Below, piece after piece: positions 18,080-25,907 of a DNA stretch of 62,189 nt. A program made the translations under genes and the position numbers. Numbering within the stretch: position 1 is the stretch's first letter; each line of letters starts with the position of its first letter. Source of the stretch: Halobacteroidaceae bacterium (GTDB lineage: Bacteria; Bacillota; Halanaerobiia; B1SED10-174); contig PUNE01000142.1 of NCBI GenBank assembly GCA_003551665.1, forward strand, positions 1 to 62,189. Reading direction: 5' to 3'. The notes under the pieces were generated by a model. That model ran no database searches. It worked only from the letters and a program-made list of their open reading frames with translations, and was not told where the DNA came from.

Positions 18080-18457
18080 ATGGCCTATCATTATTATTGT
18101 TTAAAATTGGAATTGAAAAAGGGCCAGGAAATAACTGTTGGGAAAAAAGGGCGGGAATTTTTCCCGCCCGGCTTTTATTTCTATGTAGGAAGGGCCCGCA
18201 AAGGGATCAGGGCCAGGGTAGCCCGGCATTTTTCCCCCCGCAAAAAAAAGAGATGGCATATTGATTACCTCAGCAGCGTTGCTTTTCCGGTTGCAGTGCA
18301 GGTTTTTCCAGAAAATTCGGGTTCTGAATGTCGCCTGGCAGAAATGCTTGCGGCAAGGGGAGGAACTGTAATTTTTAGTGGCTTTGGCTCCTCTGATTGC
18401 AGATGTCCTACCCACCTTTACTTTTTTTCAGAAAATGAGTGTTTTCCGGGAGAATAG
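18080..18457 (+). CDS. DUF123 (GIY-YIG-like) domain protein
   Basis: A 125-aa protein made of one DUF123 domain. The ATG at 18080 is nine bases after AGGAGGA; the ATG at 18071 directly abuts it and is less likely. The GxYxYVGRA motif appears as PPGFYFYVGRARKGIRARV, followed by KKKRWHIDYL and a Cys-containing SSDCRCPTHLYFF end. In archaea this domain is often fused to endonuclease III. A DNA-related role is plausible, but the stand-alone protein is uncharacterised. A bidirectional terminator follows at once. Confidence 0.83.
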   Translation: MAYHYYCLKLELKKGQEITVGKKGREFFPPGFYFYVGRARKGIRARVARHFSPRKKKRWHIDYLSSVAFPVAVQVFPENSGSECRLAEMLAARGGTVIFSGFGSSDCRCPTHLYFFSENECFPGE

Positions 18458-18488
18458 AAAAAGCCCCCGCGAGTTGCAGGGGCTTTTT
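18458..18488. terminator. Bidirectional terminator
   Basis: AAAAAGCCCC pairs with GGGGCTTTTT around an eleven-base loop, with T-tracts on both strands. It separates the DUF123 gene (+) from the convergent paralogue gene (-). Confidence 0.88.
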
Positions 18489-18495
18489 ATTTTAA

Positions 18496-19821
18496 TCAGG
18501 GAAAAAGGTCGATCCCCAGGTTAACTCCCAGCCTGAAGGATGGACGAAGAGCACCGGAGGTGTGAATAACCATATCCACAACGGCTTCTACCGGTAGGCT
18601 TAACCGGGAAAAGGATCTGGCCTGAACCCCGGTTGTAAAGCGGAAGACAAAGCCCGGGACTCCTTCATCACTAAGGGGAGTTGAATAACCAACCCCGGTT
18701 CCGATATAACCAGTTGCTGAACGTTGAATTCCGTTTAAGGCAAAAAGGATTTCGTCATTGGGGTCAAAATCCAGGTCAAAGGTCATCAGGCCGCTGGTTA
18801 GTAGGGAGCTGAAAAAAGAACCGATAAAAGCGAGGGGGTTGGTAGGATCAGTGGCAGCAGTGGGTGTTGGAGCGGGTTGGATTTCCTGCTGCTTCCCACT
18901 CTGGTCAAAAGAAGGGGTAAACCTGAAACCAAGGCGGAGAGGAAATTCTTCTGAATCCCGGGAACCTGCAAGCAGAGTGCCCAGCCTGATGCCAAAAGCA
19001 GGGGGAACTACGACAACTGTCATTGTTGCGGGAGGGCCCGAACGTGCTGTCCTGCTTATACCTCTCACACTGACAGTTGTGGTTCCGGGCTGCAGGCCTT
19101 TAATTTGTCCCGTATCATCAACATAAACCTTACTTTCATCGCTGGAAATATAAAGGAAGGTAGGGTCGGCTAAAGGCCGGCTCAGGTGATCGAGGGCCAG
19201 GGCAGAAATCTGGTGGGTTGCCCCTAAATTTATACGCAAAATACTGGGGAGCACAAAGACCTGTTCAATTGGGCTTTCAATAACTGGAACATCGGGAGGA
19301 AAAAGCTTGGATAACATGGGATCAATCTGGGCAGGGACATCCACATTCCGGGGAACTGCGGTCATTGCTGAGCCAATTATCCGCGGTTTGCCTTCAAAAA
19401 AACCATAACGTTGAAGGCCGATGATGATGAGGTTTTCCATGGGAGCAAGGGAACCGATAATTACCTGGTCAAAATTGTGCTCGGAAAGCAAGATGCGAGC
19501 CTGTTCATAGGGGGGCATTGTTGGGGGGAAGGGTATTATGTCAATAGTTTCTTTTAGGTACATATGGTCGGAAACAGCGAAATTGCCGTATTGGACCAGC
19601 CGGGAAGCCACCCCCAGGGCCATGGAGCGCGAAAGAGTGGTTATATCTCTTATGCCCCTGGTTAGTGGATCAACGAGGTTTCCTTCTTCATCCAGGATGG
19701 AGAAGTTTAGAACTGCAATTTTCTCCTGCTGTTCAGCAGGTGGATCAAACCCCGACCTCACCGGGGCTGAAAAAAGAATAAAAATGAGGAATAAGAAAAT
19801 TGCAAACTTAAAACCCTTCAT
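18496..19821 (-). CDS. Secreted CsgG/TolB-N-like + Big2-like + putative beta-barrel protein (copy 1)
   Basis: A 441-aa protein of unknown function with an apparently unusual architecture. Residues 1-24 are a Sec signal peptide. Residues about 33-190 look like the alpha/beta domain of the CsgG/TolB-N/LpoB group (KIAVLNFSILDEEGN, then MALGVASRLVQYGNFAVSD, then FDQVIIGSL). Residues about 200-285 look like a bacterial Ig-like Big2 domain (LYISSDESKVYVDDTGQI, KGLQPGTTTVSVRG). Residues about 290-441 are rich in amphipathic beta-strands and end in FRLGVNLGIDLF, with alternating hydrophobic residues as in outer-membrane barrels. A Pro/Thr/Ala-rich linker (QPAPTPTAATDP) lies inside. It is a close paralogue of the next gene upstream. 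Confidence 0.72.
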   Translation of the reverse strand: MKGFKFAIFLFLIFILFSAPVRSGFDPPAEQQEKIAVLNFSILDEEGNLVDPLTRGIRDITTLSRSMALGVASRLVQYGNFAVSDHMYLKETIDIIPFPPTMPPYEQARILLSEHNFDQVIIGSLAPMENLIIIGLQRYGFFEGKPRIIGSAMTAVPRNVDVPAQIDPMLSKLFPPDVPVIESPIEQVFVLPSILRINLGATHQISALALDHLSRPLADPTFLYISSDESKVYVDDTGQIKGLQPGTTTVSVRGISRTARSGPPATMTVVVVPPAFGIRLGTLLAGSRDSEEFPLRLGFRFTPSFDQSGKQQEIQPAPTPTAATDPTNPLAFIGSFFSSLLTSGLMTFDLDFDPNDEILFALNGIQRSATGYIGTGVGYSTPLSDEGVPGFVFRFTTGVQARSFSRLSLPVEAVVDMVIHTSGALRPSFRLGVNLGIDLFP

Positions 19822-19977
19822 AAATAATTCCCCCTTTTAATTTCCCATGATAAAAAAGGATAACAATGGTTTGTTTTGTTTAAACATAAATTCCTTTCTA
19901 TAATTATAATCCAGGAAGAGGAATAAGTATAGTAGAAAATGGGAAATTTAATTTTTTCCCAGAAGTTTATTTGGAAA

Positions 19978-20004
19978 TAAAAAAACACCTGCCCTGGCAG
20001 GTGC
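19978..20004 (-). terminator. Terminator of the second paralogue gene
   Basis: CACCTGCC pairs with GGCAGGTG across a two-base loop, and the minus strand continues with a run of seven T. It separates the two tandem paralogues, so they are not one simple operon. Confidence 0.83.
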
Positions 20005-20010
20005 TTTAAT

Positions 20011-21336
20011 TTAAAGAGGGAATAAGTCGAGCCCGAGATTTATCCCAAACCGGAAAGAGGGTTTGCCCGTTCCGCTGGTAGGAAAAATCATGTCAATATT
20101 GGTTTCCAAAGGAAGGGTGACCCGAGAGAAAGAAAATACCTGGGTGCCTGCTGTGAACCGGAATACAAAGCCCCTGGTTTCACTTGTCCCCAGGGGAGTG
20201 GCATAACCAACTCCGGTTCCCAAAAACCCACTGGAAGTTCTCTGGATACCACTAAGGGCAAAAAGTAATTCATCAGAGGGATCAAAATCCAGATCAAAGG
20301 TCATTATTCCGCTGGAAAAAAGGGAACTGAAAAAAGTTCCGATATAAGCAAGGGGGTTGGTGGGATCAGAGGCGGCTACTTTCGATGCTTCGGCAAGGGG
20401 GTCCTTAGGTCCCCCCTGGTCAAAGGAGGGGGTAAACCTGAAGCCAAGTTTTACTGGAAAATTTTCTGACTCAAAGGCTTCGGGAACTAAAGAACCAACC
20501 CTGATACCAAAAACGGGCGGAACAACAACCACGGTCATTGTTGCAGGAGAACCCGGACTTGCACTCCTGCTGATTGCCCGAACGCTGATTGTAGTTGTCC
20601 CAGGTTTTAGCGCCTTAATTACACCGTTTTCATCAACGTGAACCCGGGATTCATCACTGGAAATGTAAAGGAAGTTTGGGTCGGAAACGGGCCGGCCCAT
20701 GCTGTCCAGGGCAATGGCGTTGATTCGATGAGTTGAACCGAGGCTGATCCGGATCTGGTTGGGGGCGAGGAAAACCTGTTCAATTGAACGCTCAATTACT
20801 GGGGTTTCAGGAGGGAATAAATTGGAGAGTATGGAGTCAATCTGCCCAGGGGCGTCACTTGTCCGGGGAGCAGTCCCCATGGAAGACCCAAGCAAACGTG
20901 GCTTATCACCTTCAAGGTCAAAACGCTGGACACCAAGCACTATAATATTGGGCAGTGAGGTTATTGAACCAGTGATCACCTGACCAAAGCCAAATTCGGT
21001 AAGGAGGATCTGGGCCTGTTCGTAAGGAGTCATTTCGGGAGGGAACGGTGCAATATTTTTTTTCTCTCTCAGCAGCATGGGGTCGTAAACATCGAAATTC
21101 CTGTTCTGAACCAGGCGGGAAGCAATGCCAAGAGCCATTGTTCGGGACAGACTTAAAAGTTCGGTGTGCTGAAGATGTAGGGGGTCAATCAGGTTTCCGT
21201 GCTCATCAAGTACAGAAAAGTTAAGAACTGCAATTTTTTCGGGAGAGTTACTTGTTGGAGGTGTTTCTCCGGAAACAGGCAGGGAAAGACCGGTTATAAG
21301 AATCAGAAAAATCAGGATCAATTTTATTTTTTCCAA
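20011..21336 (-). CDS. Secreted CsgG/TolB-N-like + Big2-like + putative beta-barrel protein (copy 2)
   Basis: A 441-aa paralogue of the neighbouring gene, identical in length and layout: signal peptide (1-24), CsgG/TolB-N-like domain (KIAVLNFSVLDEHGNLIDP, RTMALGIASRLVQNRNFDV, FGQVITGSI), Big2-like domain (LYISSDESRVHVDENGVI, KALKPGTTTISVRA), then strand-rich C-terminus ending FRFGINLGLDLFPL. The linker between domains has diverged (GGPKDPLAEASKV), while flanking motifs such as FRFTPSFDQ, ASDPTNPLAYIGTFFSSL and MTFDLDFDPSDELLFAL are strongly conserved between copies. Conservation points to selection on the strand-rich part. No homologue with known function is recognised; an outer-membrane role would require a diderm host. 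Confidence 0.72.
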   Translation of the reverse strand: MEKIKLILIFLILITGLSLPVSGETPPTSNSPEKIAVLNFSVLDEHGNLIDPLHLQHTELLSLSRTMALGIASRLVQNRNFDVYDPMLLREKKNIAPFPPEMTPYEQAQILLTEFGFGQVITGSITSLPNIIVLGVQRFDLEGDKPRLLGSSMGTAPRTSDAPGQIDSILSNLFPPETPVIERSIEQVFLAPNQIRISLGSTHRINAIALDSMGRPVSDPNFLYISSDESRVHVDENGVIKALKPGTTTISVRAISRSASPGSPATMTVVVVPPVFGIRVGSLVPEAFESENFPVKLGFRFTPSFDQGGPKDPLAEASKVAASDPTNPLAYIGTFFSSLFSSGIMTFDLDFDPSDELLFALSGIQRTSSGFLGTGVGYATPLGTSETRGFVFRFTAGTQVFSFSRVTLPLETNIDMIFPTSGTGKPSFRFGINLGLDLFPL

Positions 21337-21636
21337 TTAAAAAACCTCCACTTCCTATTGAGCGCTTGATTTGGGGAATAAAACTAACCCTTGTTCGCTC
21401 ATAAACATTATAAACCAGGAACGGAAAAAAGTATACAAAAAGTTGTAGGGAGAAAAAAGAATCAGGTCAAGGGGATGCCCATAATTCCAGTTTTTGAGGG
21501 AGGGAGAAAACTTCCCCTTGATTGTGGGGAAAGGAGAAGAGGGCTATATGGCGAAATTTTTACTGGAGAGCCATTAATTATTTCTGCTTTAACCCATGAA
21601 ATATGGGGATAGAGAGCAAAAGGAGGAAAACCTCCC
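21337..21636. other. Divergent intergenic region
   Basis: 300 bases between divergent genes. On the minus strand TATAAT (plus bases 21407-21412) could be the -10 box of the paralogue gene, but no good -35 box is seen. A 73-codon open frame (21391-21612) starts with TTG and lacks a ribosome site or recognisable motif. Nothing else stands out. Confidence 0.4.
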
Positions 21637-22362
21637 GTGGATTTTTATTCTGCCCTGAGCAGGTATTACAATTATATTTTTCCCCTCAACCCCCTGCAGG
21701 TGAAATTTATTGCGGGGCAAGTTCCTCTCCGGGCTAAAATACTTGAGGTAGGGTCAGCAACAGGGAATCTAAGCAGGGCTCTGGCGGAAAAAGGATACCG
21801 GGTTGTAGGAATTGACCTGGAAAAGAAAATGGTAAAAAAAGCCCGGGAGGAAAATTCCTGGCGGGGGGTAGAATTTTTACAGATGGATATGTTGGAGGTG
21901 GATGAAGCTTTTGAGGGAGAAAAATTTTCGGGGGTTGTCTGTCTGGGAAATACCCTGGTTCATCTTCCTTCCCGGGAAAAAATAGCGGAATTCATTGGAA
22001 AAACTGCAGCAATAATGGACCCCAGCGGTCTTTTGTTCGTCCAAATCGTAAATTACAACCGTATTCTAAAAAAAGGGTTGAAAGAGCTTCCCGAAATTGA
22101 TAACGAAAAAATTAGGTTCCAGAGATTTTATGACATCGACCCTGGAGATACCAGCGTAATGTTTCGGACAAGGCTCCTGGCCAAAGAAGAAAAAAAAGAA
22201 TTTGAGCAGGAGGTAAGGCTTCAGGCTTTACTGAAGGAAGAATTAGATGAATATCTTGAAAAAGGGGGTTTTAATGCGAGGGAATATTATGGAGATTTTC
22301 AACTCAACCCATATTCCGAAGAAAGCCCGGCAACGATAGTAAAGGCAGGATTTAAAAGGTAA
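21637..22362 (+). CDS. Class I SAM-dependent methyltransferase
   Basis: A 241-aa Rossmann methyltransferase starting at GTG 21637 behind AGGAGG. Motif I is AKILEVGSATGNLSRALAEKG (with Ser-Ala in the glycine loop), motif II VVGIDLEKKMVKKA, motif IV VVCLGNTLVHLPS. The C-terminal half contains strands typical of small-molecule methyltransferases. The substrate is unknown. It may share a transcript with the small membrane protein and the HELLH protein that follow. Confidence 0.8.
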   Translation: MDFYSALSRYYNYIFPLNPLQVKFIAGQVPLRAKILEVGSATGNLSRALAEKGYRVVGIDLEKKMVKKAREENSWRGVEFLQMDMLEVDEAFEGEKFSGVVCLGNTLVHLPSREKIAEFIGKTAAIMDPSGLLFVQIVNYNRILKKGLKELPEIDNEKIRFQRFYDIDPGDTSVMFRTRLLAKEEKKEFEQEVRLQALLKEELDEYLEKGGFNAREYYGDFQLNPYSEESPATIVKAGFKR

Positions 22363-22415
22363 GAGATAGCTAATTAAATTGAGGCAGGCAAGGAAATATA
22401 GGGGGGTTGAAATAT

Positions 22416-22583
22416 TTGGGAGAAAGAAAACACATTTACGGTAAAGGTATCAGCACAGGGATTGCAGTTGGCCTGATTTTTGGTTTAATGCTGGACAACC
22501 TGGCCCTGGGTTTTGTGCTGGGAATTTCCGTTGGTTCCTTATTTGATTATTATTCATCAAGAAAAAAAGAAGGGGAAAGGTGA
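22416..22583 (+). CDS. Small glycine-rich membrane protein, 55 aa
   Basis: A TTG at 22416, five bases after GGGGGGTTGA, opens a 55-codon frame. The product has a basic start (MGERKHIYGKG), two short glycine-rich hydrophobic stretches (GIAVGLIFGLML and LALGFVLGISVGSLF) separated by DN, then a basic tail (SSRKKEGER). The small-residue spacing is like glycine-zipper membrane proteins. Coding sense is supported by the ribosome site, membrane-like composition and tight spacing (12 bases) to the next gene. No function is recognised. Confidence 0.65.
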   Translation: MGERKHIYGKGISTGIAVGLIFGLMLDNLALGFVLGISVGSLFDYYSSRKKEGER

Positions 22584-22595
22584 GGTGTTTTTGTT

Positions 22596-23054
22596 TTGAG
22601 CTTTAAAGAGAATACCCTGAAAAAGTATTTAGAAAAATGGCAGCAAAATTTACGCCTCCAGGACTGGGATATTCGCTTGCAAACTGTAGATCGAGAGTGG
22701 AGAAAAACGGGAGATGTTAAAGTTGACCGGGATGACAAAAAAGCCATTTTGTTAATTAACTGTTATAATCCGACGAGTGAAAACCCCGAAGAAATAATAA
22801 TCCATGAACTTTTACATATAAAGCTCTGGGATATGGATCAAATGCTGGAAGGGTTTCTCCAATCTTTATTTGGGAAGGATAGTGAGGATCCTCGCTTCAA
22901 TTTCGCCATGCAACAGTTTATGATTTTACTGGAATCTACAGTGGAAGACCTGACCAAAAGCTTTATCCAGCTGGGAGGAGAGGAGAAAAACCTGTCTTTT
23001 GGCAGGGTAGAACGCCTGGTGGAACAGGAGTTGAAAACAGAACAGGGGGACTAA
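22596..23054 (+). CDS. Small zincin-like protein with HELLH motif
   Basis: A 152-aa soluble protein starting at TTG 22596. Residues about 69-73 are HELLH, the zinc-binding and catalytic helix of zincin metalloproteases, in the context IIIHELLHIKLWDMDQ. A possible third ligand is a Glu or His further on (ESTVEDLTK). The N-terminal part (LQDWDIRLQTVDREWRK) resembles the strand region before the helix in minimal gluzincins. No signal peptide is present. It may be a cytoplasmic protease; no named family is assigned. Confidence 0.7.
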   Translation: MSFKENTLKKYLEKWQQNLRLQDWDIRLQTVDREWRKTGDVKVDRDDKKAILLINCYNPTSENPEEIIIHELLHIKLWDMDQMLEGFLQSLFGKDSEDPRFNFAMQQFMILLESTVEDLTKSFIQLGGEEKNLSFGRVERLVEQELKTEQGD

Positions 23055-23078
23055 TTAAATAACCAAGGAGGGATTTTT

Positions 23079-23396
23079 ATGGGACGTTCATTCTTTTACA
23101 TTACTGTTGGTAATGAAAAGGAGGCAGAACTTGTTGCCAGGAACCTGGTAGAAAAAAATCTCGTGGCCTGTGCCAATGTTCTGCCCCAGATGAGGTCCTT
23201 TTTCCGCTGGGAAGGAGAAGTGCAGGCTGAAAAAGAATGCCTGGTTGTGGGCAAAACACGGACCAATCTGATTGAGGAACTGGTTGAAGAAGTAACAAAT
23301 ATCCATTCCTATGATGTTCCCTGTGTAATTTCCTGGCCTATTGAAAAAGGAAACCCGGATTTTCTGCGCTGGATTGACAGCGAAACCAAAAAGTAG
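23079..23396 (+). CDS. cutA: CutA family divalent-cation tolerance protein
   Basis: A 105-aa CutA1 homologue: FFYITVGNEKEAELVARNLVE, NLVACANVLPQMRSFFRWEGE and KECLVVGKT, followed by HSYDVPCVISWPIEKGNPDFLRWI. CutA forms a very stable trimer; it was linked to copper tolerance but its cellular role is still unsettled. The GTPVIGG-like family core is replaced by the usual variant seen here. AGGAGG precedes ATG 23079. Confidence 0.92.
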   Translation: MGRSFFYITVGNEKEAELVARNLVEKNLVACANVLPQMRSFFRWEGEVQAEKECLVVGKTRTNLIEELVEEVTNIHSYDVPCVISWPIEKGNPDFLRWIDSETKK

Positions 23397-23474
23397 CCCT
23401 ATTGGGACTACCCAAATTTCGGTTGCAAAATATTAAACCGATCCCTGTATTCCTGGTTTTTTCAAAGAGAGGAA

Positions 23475-24080
23475 GTGGTTGGTATAAGTTTTAGATACCT
23501 TGCACCGGCATATAACTTTTTGGTAAAAATCCTGGGAATCCATTACCCGGAAAGGGTAATCCGTCTCCTGGTCTTGAGAGGAGAAAACAGGTCCTGTAAT
23601 ATCCTTGATATTGGCGGGGGGACAGGTCTCCTTGCCGAAAAAATAATTTCCCAAAACCCCGGCCCCCGGCTTACCTTTACCGTCCTGGATCCAAGTAGAG
23701 AAATGCTCAGGCGGGTTCCCAGCAGAGAAAATATCAAAAAGGTTCAGGGAAAGGGCGAGGATTTGCCCTTTGCAGAAAATTCTTTTGACCGGGTAACAGT
23801 TATTGAAACGCTACATCACACCGAGGACCCTCCACGGTTATTCCAGGAAGCTTTCAGGGTTTTAAAACCCGGCGGGATCATGGTTGTCCAGGAGCCAGAC
23901 CGGGATAGGCTTATTGTAAGAGGTATACTGGGCCTGGAAAGGATGTTTTTGGGTTCTATAAAAAAAGTAGACGAAGACCTGATAAAAAAGTGGAGTAAAG
24001 ATGCAGGCTTCATTAGTAGGCTCAGCTTTCGAAGGAGCAGGCAGATTTTCTGGAAGGGAAAGAAAAGGGCGGGGAATTGA
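23475..24080 (+). CDS. Class I SAM-dependent methyltransferase (UbiE-like)
   Basis: A 201-aa methyltransferase starting at GTG 23475 after AGAGAGGA. Motif I ILDIGGGTGLLAEKI, motif II LTFTVLDPSREMLRR, the DLPFAENSFDRVTVIETLHH block (motif IV), and FRVLKPGGIMVVQEP are those of the UbiE/Methyltransf_11 group. The substrate is unknown. The 3' end forms one arm of the downstream terminator. Confidence 0.84.
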   Translation: MVGISFRYLAPAYNFLVKILGIHYPERVIRLLVLRGENRSCNILDIGGGTGLLAEKIISQNPGPRLTFTVLDPSREMLRRVPSRENIKKVQGKGEDLPFAENSFDRVTVIETLHHTEDPPRLFQEAFRVLKPGGIMVVQEPDRDRLIVRGILGLERMFLGSIKKVDEDLIKKWSKDAGFISRLSFRRSRQIFWKGKKRAGN

Positions 24081-24105
24081 CAGCCTTTTGAGGCTTCCCC
24101 GCCCT
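24066..24105. terminator. Bidirectional terminator overlapping a gene end
   Basis: AGGGCGGGGAA pairs with TTCCCCGCCCT around an 18-base loop; the flanks are AT-rich on both sides. It overlaps the methyltransferase stop codon and ends the convergent S9 peptidase gene. Confidence 0.78.
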
Positions 24106-24110
24106 AATAT

Positions 24111-25889
24111 TTATTTAAAACTCTCCAGGAATTTTTCCATGAGCTTGAAAATTCTAATCTTCTGCTGTATGTCCTGAGAACCGTGGCCTTCCTGGCCAAG
24201 TTCCTCATAGAAAAAGTCCTGATTTTCTTTGAAACCCAGCTCGATTAATTTTTCCCGGAATATCTGGGCCTGTTCCAGGGGAACCCGGGGGTCGTTTTCA
24301 CCGTGGATCATCTGCAGGGGCTTTTCCAGCCTGTGGGCAAAATGGATGGGGGACCTTTCCCGGTAAAGAGAGGTGTCTTCCGGAAGTCCCTGAAAGAGGT
24401 GCTCAAGAAAATACTTGAAGTGATCCACTGATGAACTGAATAGTTTTTCCCAGTCAGTTATGCCGATCCAGGCAATTCCTCCAGCCCAGAGCTGGGGTTT
24501 TGTTACCAGTTGCCAGTAGGCCATATAACCTCCATAACTTCCTCCAATGCACAGGAGGCGTTCTCCGTCTACCTCAGGAAGGCCTGCCAGGTGCTGTGCT
24601 CCCCGGGCAACGTCCTCTGCATCCATCCCCCCGATGTCGCCCATAATTTTCTCCCGGAATTCTTTCCCGTAACCTGTAGAACCCCGGTAATTGGGTCTTA
24701 ATACGGCAAAACCAAGCCCCGTCAAAAACTGACAGAAGGGGTTAAAAGAAAGAAAGTCCTGGGAAATGGGGCCGCCGTGAACCATGACTACCCCGGGATG
24801 TGGTCCTTTTCCGGGGGGCAGGTACAGGATTGCTTCAATATCCAGTCCATCGCTGGAAGGGTAGGAAATGAGCCTGCCCGGGGAAAAGTCTTGGGGTGAA
24901 TAGCCATTATACGCAGCCGGAATTATAACTTCCGTTCCGGGCAGGGAGATCAGTTCAGGACGGTGGGTGGTATCTTCAACCAGGGCAAAAATTTCTTTCC
25001 CCGATTTATATTCTGCCCAGGAAGTAAATTTCTCTTCAAGGTCATTATTAGTAACCTTTCCCATCTCCAGGTCATATTCTCTAACCCTCAGGGCGGCGTT
25101 CTGGTTTATCCGAACAAGGCACCTGTTGCTTCCGGGACTGAAATCCAGGAAATGGTTTTCCGCCCTGTCCGTGTCGGGATAATAAACTGTTCCAGTATCA
25201 AGGTGCAGGATGGCAGCTCTGGTCAGGCCATCTTTTTCAGTATCGAGGCCCAGGAATTTTCCGCAGGAAGATACCCTGCGACAATTATCGCTCTGGCCGG
25301 AACCTGAAGAAAAAATTTTCTCTATTTTTCGAGTTGCAAATTCTATCCTGTATATATCATTATTTCGGGTATCTTTAGTTTCATTGGTGCTGAAATAAAG
25401 GAATTTTTTATCGGGAGACCAGTACCCACCGGAAACGGGTCGGTTAAAAGAAGTCATTTTGTCCAGTTTGCCGGAATTAAGGTCAAGGATAAAAAGGTTT
25501 AATTGCCCTTCCCGGTTGGAGATCAGGCTAAGATATTTCCCTTGGGAATCAATTTCCACCGGATAATGCTGGGCCTGGAAATCAGTAAGGGACCTGACCT
25601 TTCCATTCTGGAGTTCCAGCAGGAAAAGGTTATGGTTTTCGTCTCCGTCCCGGTCACGAGTAAAAACCAGGTGTTTGCTGTCAGGATGCCAAATAAAGGG
25701 AGCCCGAATGGAACGAGGCACCTCCCCATCTGTTACCTGGCGCACAGAACCCGAGTCCAGGTTCTTGAGATAAATTTCCATGCGGCCAGAATAATCTCCG
25801 AAATAGGCCAGGTTTTTTTTATCTGGAGCAAGGCGGGGAAGGTAAAATGAAGGAAGAGAAGCCAGCTTTTCAATATTGATTTTTCCCAA
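24111..25889 (-). CDS. S9 family peptidase (acylaminoacyl/prolyl oligopeptidase type)
   Basis: A 592-aa cytoplasmic peptidase. Residues about 1-330 form a WD40-like/PD40 beta-propeller (repeats such as FIWHPDSKHLVFTRDRDGD and YWSPDKKFLYFST). Residues about 340-592 are an alpha/beta-hydrolase domain: GPHPGVVMVHGGP, then CIGGSYGGYMAYW (nucleophile Ser in GGSYGG), Asp in MIHGENDPRVPLEQ, and His in EGHGSQD. The propeller restricts access to short peptides. It is the third gene of a minus-strand run after the ABC exporter pair. Confidence 0.91.
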   Translation of the reverse strand: MGKINIEKLASLPSFYLPRLAPDKKNLAYFGDYSGRMEIYLKNLDSGSVRQVTDGEVPRSIRAPFIWHPDSKHLVFTRDRDGDENHNLFLLELQNGKVRSLTDFQAQHYPVEIDSQGKYLSLISNREGQLNLFILDLNSGKLDKMTSFNRPVSGGYWSPDKKFLYFSTNETKDTRNNDIYRIEFATRKIEKIFSSGSGQSDNCRRVSSCGKFLGLDTEKDGLTRAAILHLDTGTVYYPDTDRAENHFLDFSPGSNRCLVRINQNAALRVREYDLEMGKVTNNDLEEKFTSWAEYKSGKEIFALVEDTTHRPELISLPGTEVIIPAAYNGYSPQDFSPGRLISYPSSDGLDIEAILYLPPGKGPHPGVVMVHGGPISQDFLSFNPFCQFLTGLGFAVLRPNYRGSTGYGKEFREKIMGDIGGMDAEDVARGAQHLAGLPEVDGERLLCIGGSYGGYMAYWQLVTKPQLWAGGIAWIGITDWEKLFSSSVDHFKYFLEHLFQGLPEDTSLYRERSPIHFAHRLEKPLQMIHGENDPRVPLEQAQIFREKLIELGFKENQDFFYEELGQEGHGSQDIQQKIRIFKLMEKFLESFK

Positions 25890-25907
25890 ATTATCCCTCC
25901 TAGTTTT

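Noticed and set aside
21391-21612. 73-codon plus-strand frame between divergent genes
   Set aside because: Weak TTG start, no ribosome site, no known motif, and it overlaps the likely promoter of the minus-strand paralogue.
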